A stretch of DNA of 64,000 nt from Acidiflorens sp963847715 (lineage in GTDB: Bacteria; Acidobacteriota; Terriglobia; Terriglobales; Acidobacteriaceae), in NCBI GenBank assembly GCA_963847715.1, contig CAWKAZ010000026.1, positions 248,001 through 312,000 of the forward strand. Reading direction: 5' to 3'. Shown here in pieces: positions 1 to 8,302 of this stretch (the stretch's first letter is position 1; each line of letters opens with the position of its first letter). The notes beneath the pieces are model-generated. The model saw only the letters and a program-made list of their open reading frames with translations, had not been told where the DNA came from and made no database searches. A program made the position numbers and the translations under genes.

Positions 1-743
1 TCGAGCCGTGGTTTATCAACGGCTGGCAGTCGTATGGAAAGTTCAACAAGAAACCGGGGCTCGGTGGTCAGATCTTGTACCGCCCGAACTCGAAGGTGTC
101 GATCATCTCGAATAACTACGGCATGGGCACCGACACGTTAGGAGTTCCGAATCGCACGCGCTTCCACACCGACAACAGTCTGGAAGTGAAGTATTACGAC
201 AACCCTGGCCGTCTTCTGGACAAGGCTGCGTTCTCACTGACCGGCGACATGGGCTGCGAAAGTGGCGGCGGTGTGGCTTGCTTCGGGAACGCCGTGAAGA
301 TCGTCGGTGGTCAGCGCGTGATTGATCCCAAGCAGAGCTTTCTTGGATACATGATCTACAACCGGTTGTGGTTCCACAAAGACCGCTACGCCGTCACCAT
401 CGGCGGCGGCAAGATGAACAACCCTGGCCGTTACCTGGTTCTGTTGCCTCCGATCAACGGAGCAACCGCCGTTTCGGGCACGCCGTACTTCACGGAAAAT
501 CCTGGAGATCCCTACAAGGCCTGGGACATCAGCGCGACCTACGACTACATGCCGAGCCAGTACATCACCTTCCGCTGGGAATACAACCACCGCGCGGCGA
601 ACGTGCCGTATTTCACGGGCCGCGGTGGCATCACTCCTCCGGGAGGCAATACTGGCCCGGATGGTTCTTTTGTTTCCGGCTGGACACCTGATCTTCGCAA
701 AGATGAGAACCGCTTGAATCTCGCGATCCTGGTCAAATTCTGA
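1..743 (+). CDS. Outer-membrane beta-barrel porin, BBP2/OmpL-like (5' truncated)
   Basis: The gene runs in from the left edge: the frame is open from base 3, so the N-terminus and signal peptide are missing. About 246 residues are visible. Alternating aromatic and polar strands, Gly/Asn-rich turns (e.g. GRGGITPPGGNTGPDG) and the final residues AILVKF, ending in an aromatic, are typical of a C-terminal beta-barrel strand. The composition resembles the putative beta-barrel porin-2 family. It lies 38 bp before the Kdp genes on the same strand, so it may be cotranscribed with them or may help K+ cross the outer membrane; that link is inferred from position only. Confidence 0.7.
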   Translation, partial: EPWFINGWQSYGKFNKKPGLGGQILYRPNSKVSIISNNYGMGTDTLGVPNRTRFHTDNSLEVKYYDNPGRLLDKAAFSLTGDMGCESGGGVACFGNAVKIVGGQRVIDPKQSFLGYMIYNRLWFHKDRYAVTIGGGKMNNPGRYLVLLPPINGATAVSGTPYFTENPGDPYKAWDISATYDYMPSQYITFRWEYNHRAANVPYFTGRGGITPPGGNTGPDGSFVSGWTPDLRKDENRLNLAILVKF

Positions 744-781
744 TTGCGCTGGAAAGTTGAGAGTCAGCTGAAGGAGGCGTT

Positions 782-868
782 GTGCAAGACCTGGTCTTCG
801 TAGTCGTGACGGTAGCGTTCTTTGTTCTCTCACTAGGCTACGTGAGTTTCTGCAATCGAATTCGCTGA
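782..868 (+). CDS. Small Kdp-associated membrane protein (28 aa)
   Basis: A 28-codon reading frame starting at GTG encodes MQDLVFVVVTVAFFVLSLGY, then VSFCNRIR. It is one hydrophobic helix followed by a short tail with Cys and two Arg. An AAGGAGG ribosome site ends about 7 nt before the GTG. It sits directly before kdpF. Small proteins of this form (one helix, then a C-[ND]-R tail) recur upstream of kdpF in other bacteria, from memory of such operons. It probably belongs to the Kdp complex or its assembly; function is unknown. Confidence 0.6.
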   Translation: MQDLVFVVVTVAFFVLSLGYVSFCNRIR

Positions 869-878
869 GGATGAGTTT

Positions 879-968
879 ATGAATGCCGAATCAATCGTCA
901 TGCTGATCATCAGCGCTGGGTTGATGGTCTACCTGCTCTATGCGCTGTTGAGACCGGAGAAATTTTGA
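879..968 (+). CDS. kdpF: KdpF, small stabilising subunit of K+-transporting ATPase
   Basis: The 29-residue peptide begins MNAESIVMLIISAGLMVYLL and ends with a basic tail, ALLRPEKF. It is a single transmembrane helix; the length and the Leu-Tyr-Ala-Leu-Leu-Arg-Pro-Glu ending match KdpF, which packs against KdpA and stabilises the KdpFABC pump. Its stop codon ends one base before the kdpA start, so the two are translationally tight. Confidence 0.85.
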   Translation: MNAESIVMLIISAGLMVYLLYALLRPEKF

Positions 969-969
969 G

Positions 970-2769
970 ATGACTATCACTGGCTGGATGCAGATCGGTG
1001 TATTCCTCGCTCTGATTCTGGCGATCACAAAGCCGCTGGGCGTTTTCATGGCGCGAGTCTACAGCCGGGAGCGCACATTTCTCGATCCTGTGGTGCGGCC
1101 GCTTGAGCGTCTGCTCTACCGACTGACGGGCGTGGATGAAGCGCACGAGATGCGCTGGACGGAATACGCGTTCGCCATGTTGTTGTTCAGCGGAGCTTCC
1201 ATGCTGCTGCTGTATGCATTGGAGCGCGCACAAGCGTTGCTGCCGTGGTGGAATCCGCAGAATTTTGTCGCCGTGCCCCCCGCGTTAGCTTTCAACACGG
1301 CTGCGTCGTTTACCACGAACACGAATTGGCAGAACTACTCGGGCGAGGCCGTAATGAGTTACTTCACGCAGATGGCCGGTCTGGCTTACCACAACTTCGC
1401 GTCGGCCGCCGTCGGTATGGCGCTGGCAATCGCATTCATTCGTGGCATTGCGCGCAAAGAAAAAGAAACTCTTGGTAATTTCTGGGTCGACATGACCCGT
1501 TCCACGCTTTGGATATTGTTGCCCGCCTGCATTATCTATGCGCTGCTGCTGGTCTCGCAGGGAGTGGTGCAAAATCTCAAACCCTACGACACCGCGAAAC
1601 TCGTGGAACCGCAGCAGGTTCAGAAAATGGGCGCCGATGGCAAGCCGGTTGTTGGAGCCGACGGCAAAACCGTGATGGACACCGTCACTGACCAGACAAT
1701 CGCGCAGGGCCCAGTCGCCTCGCAAGAGGCGATCAAGATGCTGGGAACCAACGGCGGCGGATTTTTTAATGCCAATAGCTCCCATCCATTTGAAAATCCC
1801 ACGCCACTGAGCAACTTCCTGCAGATGCTCTCCATCTTCGCGATCCCCGCGGCGCTCACGTACACATTGGGACGGATGGCCGGCTCGCAGCGTCATGGCT
1901 GGGCGGTCTGGGCCGCGATGGCCGTCTTGTTCTTGTCTGGCGTAACAGTGGCGTACTGGGCGGAAGCGCGTGGCAACCCGCTGCTGGCGGGAGTGGACCA
2001 GCATGCGTCGGCGTTGCAACCAGGCGGCAACATGGAAGGCAAGGAGGTCCGCTTCGGCATTGCGGATTCCGCATTGTTCGCCACGGTCACAACGGATGCC
2101 AGTTGCGGAGCCATCAACGGTGTTCACGATTCGTTCACTCCGTTGGGCGGACTGGTGCCGCTGGTCAATATAATGCTCAGCGAAACCGTGTTTGGCGGCG
2201 TGGGCGCTGGCCTGTATGGAATTCTCATCTACGTTGTGCTCTCGGTATTCATCGCCGGACTCATGGTGGGCCGTACACCGGAATATCTCGGCAAGAAAAT
2301 CGAAGCCTATGACGTGAAGATGGCGATGCTGGTCACGCTGGTGTTCCCTCTCGTCATTCTTGTCCTCGCCGGCATTTCCTCCGTCGAGGGGTTTGGAACA
2401 TCGAGCATTGCGAACGCAGGTCCGCACGGGCTGACCGAAATTCTCTACGCCTTCACGTCGATGGCTGGAAATAACGGTTCTGCGTTCGCGGGCTTGAACG
2501 GCAATACGCTCTGGTACAACACCGCAGGCGCAATGACGATGCTGGTCGGGCGTTTCTTCATGATCATTCCCATGCTGGCGATTGCTGGCAATCTCGCGAA
2601 GAAGAAAACCGTACCGGCGTCGGCAGGCACATTTCCGGTGACTACACCGCTCTTCGCTCTTTTGCTGGTGTCAGTCATCGTGATTGTAGGCGCGCTCACA
2701 TTTTTCCCGGCTCTGAGTTTAGGGCCAGTGCTGGAGCATCTGCTTATGAACGCAGGCAAGACCTTCTGA
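970..2769 (+). CDS. kdpA: K+-transporting ATPase subunit A (channel-like subunit)
   Basis: KdpA is the K+-selective, channel-derived subunit of the ATP-driven KdpFABC uptake pump in the inner membrane. At 599 residues it has many hydrophobic segments, starting with a helix at about residues 5-25. Selectivity-filter loops are visible as TNTNWQNYSGE near 116-126 and GTNGGGFFNANSSHPFENP near 259-277. It is a little longer than the E. coli protein (557 aa), with an Asp/Gly/Lys-rich insertion near 215-235. It follows kdpF immediately and precedes kdpB by 24 bp. Confidence 0.98.
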   Translation: MTITGWMQIGVFLALILAITKPLGVFMARVYSRERTFLDPVVRPLERLLYRLTGVDEAHEMRWTEYAFAMLLFSGASMLLLYALERAQALLPWWNPQNFVAVPPALAFNTAASFTTNTNWQNYSGEAVMSYFTQMAGLAYHNFASAAVGMALAIAFIRGIARKEKETLGNFWVDMTRSTLWILLPACIIYALLLVSQGVVQNLKPYDTAKLVEPQQVQKMGADGKPVVGADGKTVMDTVTDQTIAQGPVASQEAIKMLGTNGGGFFNANSSHPFENPTPLSNFLQMLSIFAIPAALTYTLGRMAGSQRHGWAVWAAMAVLFLSGVTVAYWAEARGNPLLAGVDQHASALQPGGNMEGKEVRFGIADSALFATVTTDASCGAINGVHDSFTPLGGLVPLVNIMLSETVFGGVGAGLYGILIYVVLSVFIAGLMVGRTPEYLGKKIEAYDVKMAMLVTLVFPLVILVLAGISSVEGFGTSSIANAGPHGLTEILYAFTSMAGNNGSAFAGLNGNTLWYNTAGAMTMLVGRFFMIIPMLAIAGNLAKKKTVPASAGTFPVTTPLFALLLVSVIVIVGALTFFPALSLGPVLEHLLMNAGKTF

Positions 2770-2793
2770 AGATTAGCAACCCTGGGGAAGAAC

Positions 2794-4821
2794 ATGGCAG
2801 AGAAGAAAAACAAGAGTTTGTGGGACACAAAAATCATCCGGCGCGCGCTGCTCGATGCCGTGGTCAAGCTCGATCCGCGCACCATGATGAAGAATCCTGT
2901 CATGTTCGTGGTCGAGGTGGGCAGCGTGGTGACGACGCTGCTCTTGTTGCGCGAGAAGCAGAGTTTCGCTTTCAATCTGCAGATCACGCTGTGGCTATGG
3001 TTCACAGTCCTGTTCGCGAATTTTGCGGAAGCAATGGCGGAAGGGCGCGGTAAAGCGCAAGCCGACACGCTGCGCAAAGCGAGATCTGAGACGCAGGCCA
3101 AGCGCCTGCTCGCCAACGGAACGACCGAAACCATTTCGAGTGCGAAATTGCGCTCTGGAGATGTGGTAGTGGTTGTCGCAGGCGAGTTCATTCCGGGCGA
3201 CGGCGAAGTCATCGAAGGCGTTGCTTCGGTCGATGAATCGGCCATTACCGGAGAATCCGCCCCCGTGATCCGTGAAGCCGGAGGAGATCGCTCGGCCGTT
3301 ACCGGTGGAACCCGAGTTCTCTCTGACGTCATCAAGATTCGGATTACCTCGAATCCGGGTGAGACCTTCCTTGATCGCATGATCGCTCTGGTTGAGGGCG
3401 CTGAGCGGCAAAAAACTCCAAACGAGATTGCGCTCAATATTCTGCTGGCCGGCCTGACGATTATTTTTCTCCTCGCCGTCGTCACCCTACAGCCCTTCGC
3501 GATTTACTCAGGATCTCCGCAGACAGTATTCGTACTCGTCTCGCTGTTAGTCTGCCTGATTCCAACCACGATCGGTGGCCTACTCTCCGCGATCGGCATT
3601 GCCGGCATGGACCGCCTCGTACAGCACAACGTCCTCGCGATGTCCGGACGCGCCGTGGAAGCGGCGGGAGACGTAAACACCCTGCTGCTCGATAAAACTG
3701 GAACGATCACGCTCGGCAACCGGCAGGCAGCAGAATTTATTCCCGCTCCGGGGATCACGGAAGCCGAAATGGCTGACGCCGCACAGTTGTCGTCGCTCGC
3801 CGACGAGACCCCGGAAGGCCGGTCAATCGTCGTTTTAGCAAAAGAGAAGTACAACCTGCGCGGGCGTGAACTGACTTCGCACGAAGCAGTATTCGTTCCC
3901 TTTACCGCGCAAACTCGGATGTCAGGCGTGAATCTCGATGGTCGCGAAATTCGCAAGGGATCAGTCGATGCCATCATCAAGTACCTGGGTCAGTTCAGCA
4001 CATCGTTGCCGCGCGAGATTCAGGCGAGTGTCGAACAGATTGCGCGCTCGGGCGGAACTCCGCTGGTCGTTGCCGAGAACCAACGCGCTCTCGGTGTGAT
4101 TTATCTGAAAGACATCGTCAAAGGTGGTATGCGCGAGCGCTTCAACCAACTGCGGACGATGGGGATCAAGACCGTCATGATCACTGGCGACAATCCGCTG
4201 ACCGCCGCGGCAATCGCGCGCGAAGCAGGCGTCGATGATTTCCTGGCCGAAGCGACCCCGAAAGACAAGATGGATCTGATTCGGCGCGAGCAAGCGGACG
4301 GCAAACTGGTAGCCATGACCGGTGACGGCACCAACGACGCTCCTGCGCTCGCTCAAGCGGACGTGGGCGTCGCCATGAATACCGGCACGCAAGCTGCGAA
4401 AGAAGCCGGAAACATGGTGGACCTCGATTCGAATCCCACGAAGCTCATCGAGGTCGTGGCAATCGGCAAGCAGCTACTGATGACCCGCGGCGCTCTCACC
4501 ACATTCTCGATCGCGAACGATGTCGCCAAGTATTTCGCGATTATTCCAGCCATGTTTGCTGCAACTCTTCCGGTGTTGAATGTGTTGAACGTGATGCGGC
4601 TGCAAACGCCGCAGTCGGCTGTCTTGTCGGCCGTCATTTTCAACGCGCTGATCATTGTGGCGCTGATTCCGTTGGCGCTGCGCGGAGTGAAATACAAGGC
4701 GATGAGCGCCGAATCGCTGCTGCGCGAAAATCTGCTGGTCTACGGTTTCGGAGGGCTGATCGTGCCCTTCATCGGCATCAAGCTGATTGACATGTTCATC
4801 ACTGGAATCAAGCTGATCTAG
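2794..4821 (+). CDS. kdpB: K+-transporting P-type ATPase subunit B
   Basis: KdpB is the catalytic P-type ATPase that energises K+ uptake through KdpA. The 675-residue protein has the actuator motif TGES at 152-155, the phosphorylation motif DKTGT with the acceptor Asp at 301, the MITGDNPLTAAAIA hinge region, and GDGTNDAPAL near 510. Membrane helices flank these domains as in other KdpB proteins. The start has an upstream purine-rich stretch (GGGGAAGAAC). It is followed 18 bp later by kdpC. Confidence 0.98.
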   Translation: MAEKKNKSLWDTKIIRRALLDAVVKLDPRTMMKNPVMFVVEVGSVVTTLLLLREKQSFAFNLQITLWLWFTVLFANFAEAMAEGRGKAQADTLRKARSETQAKRLLANGTTETISSAKLRSGDVVVVVAGEFIPGDGEVIEGVASVDESAITGESAPVIREAGGDRSAVTGGTRVLSDVIKIRITSNPGETFLDRMIALVEGAERQKTPNEIALNILLAGLTIIFLLAVVTLQPFAIYSGSPQTVFVLVSLLVCLIPTTIGGLLSAIGIAGMDRLVQHNVLAMSGRAVEAAGDVNTLLLDKTGTITLGNRQAAEFIPAPGITEAEMADAAQLSSLADETPEGRSIVVLAKEKYNLRGRELTSHEAVFVPFTAQTRMSGVNLDGREIRKGSVDAIIKYLGQFSTSLPREIQASVEQIARSGGTPLVVAENQRALGVIYLKDIVKGGMRERFNQLRTMGIKTVMITGDNPLTAAAIAREAGVDDFLAEATPKDKMDLIRREQADGKLVAMTGDGTNDAPALAQADVGVAMNTGTQAAKEAGNMVDLDSNPTKLIEVVAIGKQLLMTRGALTTFSIANDVAKYFAIIPAMFAATLPVLNVLNVMRLQTPQSAVLSAVIFNALIIVALIPLALRGVKYKAMSAESLLRENLLVYGFGGLIVPFIGIKLIDMFITGIKLI

Positions 4822-4839
4822 GGTAGAGTCGATACTGAC

Positions 4840-5421
4840 ATGAAAAAGAATCTGATTACGGCGGTGCTGATGACGATCGCGACGACAGTCCTGCTGGGCG
4901 TTCTCTATCCGCTGCTGGTGACTGGACTCGCGCAGCTGATCTTTCCCAAGCAGGCGAATGGGCAACTCATCCAACGCGATGGCGTCGTCGTTGGCTCACG
5001 GATCATCGGGCAGCCATTCTCCGGGCCAGGTTACTTTCATTCGCGGCCATCGAGCGCCGGAGCCAACGGATATGACCCCACCGCGTCCAGTGGATCGAAT
5101 CTCGGGCCGACTAACCAGCAGTTGATTACCCGCGTGAATGGAGATGTGGCCAAACTGCAAGCGCAGAATCCCGGCTTGATGATCCCGGTTGATATGGTCA
5201 CGACATCCGGTTCGGGACTCGATCCAGACATCACGCCGGCGGCGGCCGAATATCAGATCGGTCGAGTGGAGATGGAGCGGAAGGCATCCAAATCTGAAAT
5301 CGCAGCGCTGGTTCAAGAGAACACTCTGAACCGGCAGTTGGGATTTCTGGGTGAGCCCCGCGTCAATGTGCTGGAACTGAACCTGGCCTTGGACCGGAAG
5401 TTCGGACGTGAGAAAAAGTAG
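4840..5421 (+). CDS. kdpC: K+-transporting ATPase subunit C
   Basis: KdpC is the periplasm-facing accessory subunit of the Kdp pump. The 193-residue protein has one N-terminal membrane helix (about 7-32) and then the conserved soluble domain with GSRIIGQPFSGPGYFHSRPS and, near the C-terminus, GEPRVNVLELNLAL. It is the last gene of the operon. No kdpD/kdpE sensor pair follows; the next gene is convergent and only 3 bp away, so regulators of the operon must lie elsewhere or upstream of this window. Confidence 0.97.
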   Translation: MKKNLITAVLMTIATTVLLGVLYPLLVTGLAQLIFPKQANGQLIQRDGVVVGSRIIGQPFSGPGYFHSRPSSAGANGYDPTASSGSNLGPTNQQLITRVNGDVAKLQAQNPGLMIPVDMVTTSGSGLDPDITPAAAEYQIGRVEMERKASKSEIAALVQENTLNRQLGFLGEPRVNVLELNLALDRKFGREKK

Positions 5422-5424
5422 CTC

Positions 5425-6303
5425 TTATGCGGGCGCAATCACTCGCAACGCGCCCGGAGCAATCGATATTTCGGCGGGCGTCTCACAAACAAATTCTCCA
5501 TCCGCGTAAATCTCCAACGGAGTCTCCGTTTCGACCTTGACTCGCTCTGCCTTCAAGTATTCAACCTTGGGCGAGAGCAAATGACGCCCGAAGTACACAG
5601 TTGGAAACATGCCCAGCAATTCGAAGGGATTCATCGTGCTGATCCGGCAAATGTCGAGCTCGCCATCTGTGAAATCCGCCTGAGGCGCGATGCGCATTCC
5701 GTCGCCATAGAACTGGGTGTTGGCGAAAGCCGCAAGCAAGGTGAGTTTTTCGGCCGCGTCGTCGACGTCGGCGCTGGGTTGCGCCCCATTCGACACGGTC
5801 AACCGCATAGAGTACGCGGGTAGCTTAAGCAGAAGTGGCAGGAGCGCCAGCGCATAACCGCCGTGTCCGCGTAGCCAGCGCGGCATTTCGTTCGCGCGCC
5901 GGGCGGCGGCCGAATCCAGGCCGCACGCGGCGACGGTACAAAAATGATGGATTCGTGCGGGCTCCGCAGAGGACGCAATGACGCCGAGGTCAATCGCCTG
6001 CGGATGAATTCTTTTTGATTCGAAGTCCTGCCACACGCGCAACGAATCCTGCCCCGACCGCAGCTTCAGAGCTCGCGCAAAGTCGTTGCCGCTGCCAGAC
6101 GGCACGATGAGAACGGGAAGTTGCAAGCGCACCAGCGCGGGCAGGTGGCGGTGAATGGTGCCGTCTCCGCCAAAGATCAGGATGGCATCGGCATCACTCG
6201 AAGAGGCTGGCAGCCCTTCCAACCATTCGGTTGCATTGCCTGCTTGGAACGGCTTCAACGCTGCCGGTGACGTTCCCAACCCGAAGATGGCCGCGGCGCG
6301 CAT
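5425..6303 (-). CDS. Diacylglycerol/lipid kinase family protein (YegS/BmrU type)
   Basis: This family phosphorylates lipid alcohols such as diacylglycerol or sphingoid bases with ATP. The nucleotide-binding motif FGGDGTIHR and the following PSGSGNDFARAL are both intact, and a C-terminal DGELDICRI with a beta-sandwich end (EIYADGEFVCETPAEI) completes the fold. I placed the start at the ATG that gives MRAAAIFGLG (292 aa); an ATG seven codons upstream at 6324 is possible but has no ribosome site. The lipid substrate cannot be told from sequence. It converges on kdpC. Confidence 0.85.
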   Translation of the reverse strand: MRAAAIFGLGTSPAALKPFQAGNATEWLEGLPASSSDADAILIFGGDGTIHRHLPALVRLQLPVLIVPSGSGNDFARALKLRSGQDSLRVWQDFESKRIHPQAIDLGVIASSAEPARIHHFCTVAACGLDSAAARRANEMPRWLRGHGGYALALLPLLLKLPAYSMRLTVSNGAQPSADVDDAAEKLTLLAAFANTQFYGDGMRIAPQADFTDGELDICRISTMNPFELLGMFPTVYFGRHLLSPKVEYLKAERVKVETETPLEIYADGEFVCETPAEISIAPGALRVIAPA

Positions 6304-6372
6304 GCGTCCAGCATTAGAACACATGCGCCGCCGCGAAACGAACCGGCAACAGTAGCCGGACCGGAGGCCGAA

Positions 6373-8019
6373 TTATTTCGCGAGGCACTTGTCCATGAAG
6401 GTGACCAGGTCCTTCTTCATCTTGTCGTGCTCGGCCCGATCGATGTACACCATGTGCCCCGCGCCGTATGTTGCGTAAGAAATGTTCTGGCGGAACTGCG
6501 TGCCGAGGTCGAGGTGATCCATGGTCCAGTTGGCGGCTGCGAACGGCGTGGCCAGGTCGTAATAGCCTTCCATCACGAGAATCTTCATGTACGGATTCTT
6601 GATCATCGCTGAGCGCAATCCCCCCGCAGTGCTGGGAAAGCCTTGTTCGGCGTTGCCCCAGTCCCAGGTTCGAAATGCCGGTTGGTCGTAAGCAAAGACC
6701 CGGTATGGAGCATCGGATTTGTAATTCAGTTCCGTGCGCAAGTAGTTGTTGAAGGCAGAGGTGTATGGCGGCAAAATAGCAGAACTCGCCGGATCGTAAA
6801 AATCTCGATCCTCGTCGGGATTAGGGCTCGTGAAGCGTCCGTCAAGTCGTCCAGTGATCAGCTTCTGATCAAGCAACAGCTCGTGATCGAAGGTGGGAAC
6901 GTCGATCCGCAGGTTGTGGGCCTCAATCACTTCCGGGCGTATCCCAATGTAGCGTGACAGCTGCTCGACCATCTTGCGGCGTTCATCGGGCGTGAGAGCG
7001 TCTCCCTTACCCAACGCCAGCGCGTAATCATTCATTGACCAGCGCACGACCTCGTCGCGCGTCTTCGCCACGTCCTGTGTCAGATCGGCGGCCAGCTTGT
7101 GATGGTAGCCGGCGATCATATTGAAGGTCGGTACAAGCAGCACGTACGGCAAATCGTTCGATTTGTTCCATTCGAGAGTCTGGAAATCGACAGCCATCGA
7201 GAGGAGAGTGACGCCGTTGAAAGCGATGCCGTGATCGGCCAGATATCCGGCGATGCCGGCGGCGCGCGTCGTGCCGTAGCTTTCACCGAGGAGGAAAAGC
7301 GGGGAAGTCCAGCGATCGTAGCGGGAAAGGTAGAGCCGAATGAATTCTCCGAAAGCCTGGACGTCACCCTTGACGCCGAGGAATTTCTTGGTCAGCTCGG
7401 CGTTCGCTGCCCGCGAATAGCCGGTAGCCATCGCGTCCACCATGACAACGTCAGTGCGATCGATTGGTGTGTCCGGGTTGTCCTCGGTTCGGTAAGGAGC
7501 AGCCGGCATAAAACCGTTCTGCTGCATGACCACGCGCTTTGGTCCGAGCGCGCCCATGTGCAGCCACACGGAAGCCGAGCCGGGTCCGCCGTTGAAGGCG
7601 AACGTAAGCGGCCGTTTGCCGATGTCTTGCCCGTCAAGCGTGTAGGCGACAAAGAACATTTCGGCTTCAATCTTCCCATCCTCACGCTTGAGGGGAAGCC
7701 GTCCCGCGGTTGCCGTATAGCTGAGCGTCTTACCGTTCAGCGTGATCTGGTGATGCGTAACGACTGGCGGCATTTCACTGACATCGAAATGCTCTTCTTT
7801 GTCGGTGGCTTCTGTCGCATCGACCTTCGGCGCCTCGGCTGGCTTGCTGGTTTCTGTCGTCTTCTCTGGCGCCGCGGGATTCGCCTGCACTGGTTCTTTC
7901 TTGTTTTTCTTGGAAGCCGCTTGTTTTGCGGCTGCCGATGTGTCCTGCGGTTGATCCTGCTGCGCCACGGCAAAAGAAGTGGCCAGCAAAGCAAGAGTGA
8001 GAATCGCCAAAGTTCGCAT
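6373..8019 (-). CDS. Secreted serine carboxypeptidase-like peptidase (family S10)
   Basis: S10 enzymes remove C-terminal residues from peptides through a Ser-Asp-His triad. The 548-aa product begins with a clear signal peptide (MRTLAILTLALLATSFAVAQ), then a low-complexity Lys/Pro/Ala/Glu linker to about residue 75. The catalytic domain shows FAFNGGPGSASVWLHMGALG (oxyanion region), GESYGTTRAAG (nucleophile Ser), EGYYDLATPF (Asp) and GAGHMVYID (His). The start is set by GAGGG about 8 nt upstream; a longer frame to 8157 lacks a signal sequence at its front. Likely periplasmic or exported. Confidence 0.88.
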   Translation of the reverse strand: MRTLAILTLALLATSFAVAQQDQPQDTSAAAKQAASKKNKKEPVQANPAAPEKTTETSKPAEAPKVDATEATDKEEHFDVSEMPPVVTHHQITLNGKTLSYTATAGRLPLKREDGKIEAEMFFVAYTLDGQDIGKRPLTFAFNGGPGSASVWLHMGALGPKRVVMQQNGFMPAAPYRTEDNPDTPIDRTDVVMVDAMATGYSRAANAELTKKFLGVKGDVQAFGEFIRLYLSRYDRWTSPLFLLGESYGTTRAAGIAGYLADHGIAFNGVTLLSMAVDFQTLEWNKSNDLPYVLLVPTFNMIAGYHHKLAADLTQDVAKTRDEVVRWSMNDYALALGKGDALTPDERRKMVEQLSRYIGIRPEVIEAHNLRIDVPTFDHELLLDQKLITGRLDGRFTSPNPDEDRDFYDPASSAILPPYTSAFNNYLRTELNYKSDAPYRVFAYDQPAFRTWDWGNAEQGFPSTAGGLRSAMIKNPYMKILVMEGYYDLATPFAAANWTMDHLDLGTQFRQNISYATYGAGHMVYIDRAEHDKMKKDLVTFMDKCLAK

Positions 8020-8053
8020 GTCGTAACCCTCGAAGGAAAGGAAGTGGAGCAGC

Positions 8054-8059
8054 ATTATA
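8054..8059 (-). promoter_or_regulatory. Candidate -10 box of the S10 peptidase gene
   Basis: A perfect TATAAT on the minus strand lies 34 nt before the ATG at 8019. This gives a short leader containing the GAGGG ribosome site. No convincing -35 is visible at 16-18 bp. Confidence 0.4.
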
Positions 8060-8180
8060 GCGCTTTGACGGCTCACGCTTGGAAAAGTCGCGTCTGCGGG
8101 CAGCGTTTCTCCCCGACGAGGAACAACCTCTGATTGAACTCCGGGATTTGTCCGCATGCGAGCACTCGAAAGGAGTCACG

Positions 8181-8240
8181 ATGAAGAAAGTAGTTGCGTC
8201 CGGAGGCCGCTCCGAACGTGCTAAAATTTGTTGCGCTTGA
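8181..8240 (+). CDS. Possible 19-aa leader peptide upstream of purM
   Basis: A short frame encodes MKKVVASGGRSERAKICCA and stops 62 bp before purM. It has an unusually good ribosome site (AAAGGAG, 5 nt before the ATG). A small hairpin (CGGAG-GCCG-CTCCG) lies inside it. It could be a translated leader or a chance frame; no homologue is known to me. Confidence 0.25.
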   Translation: MKKVVASGGRSERAKICCA

Positions 8241-8302
8241 AATGCTTCCCTGGTCCGGTGGCGCATCGGACTCTCCACGCTGGCAAGTGACGGACTAGAC
8301 AA

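Noticed and set aside
1285..2427. Long minus-strand frame over kdpA (380 aa)
   Set aside because: It is antisense to a clear kdpA; its His/Arg-rich composition is typical of a high-GC shadow frame.
6304..6324. Seven extra N-terminal codons of the lipid kinase
   Set aside because: No ribosome site before the upstream ATG, and MRAAAIFGLG fits the family start better.
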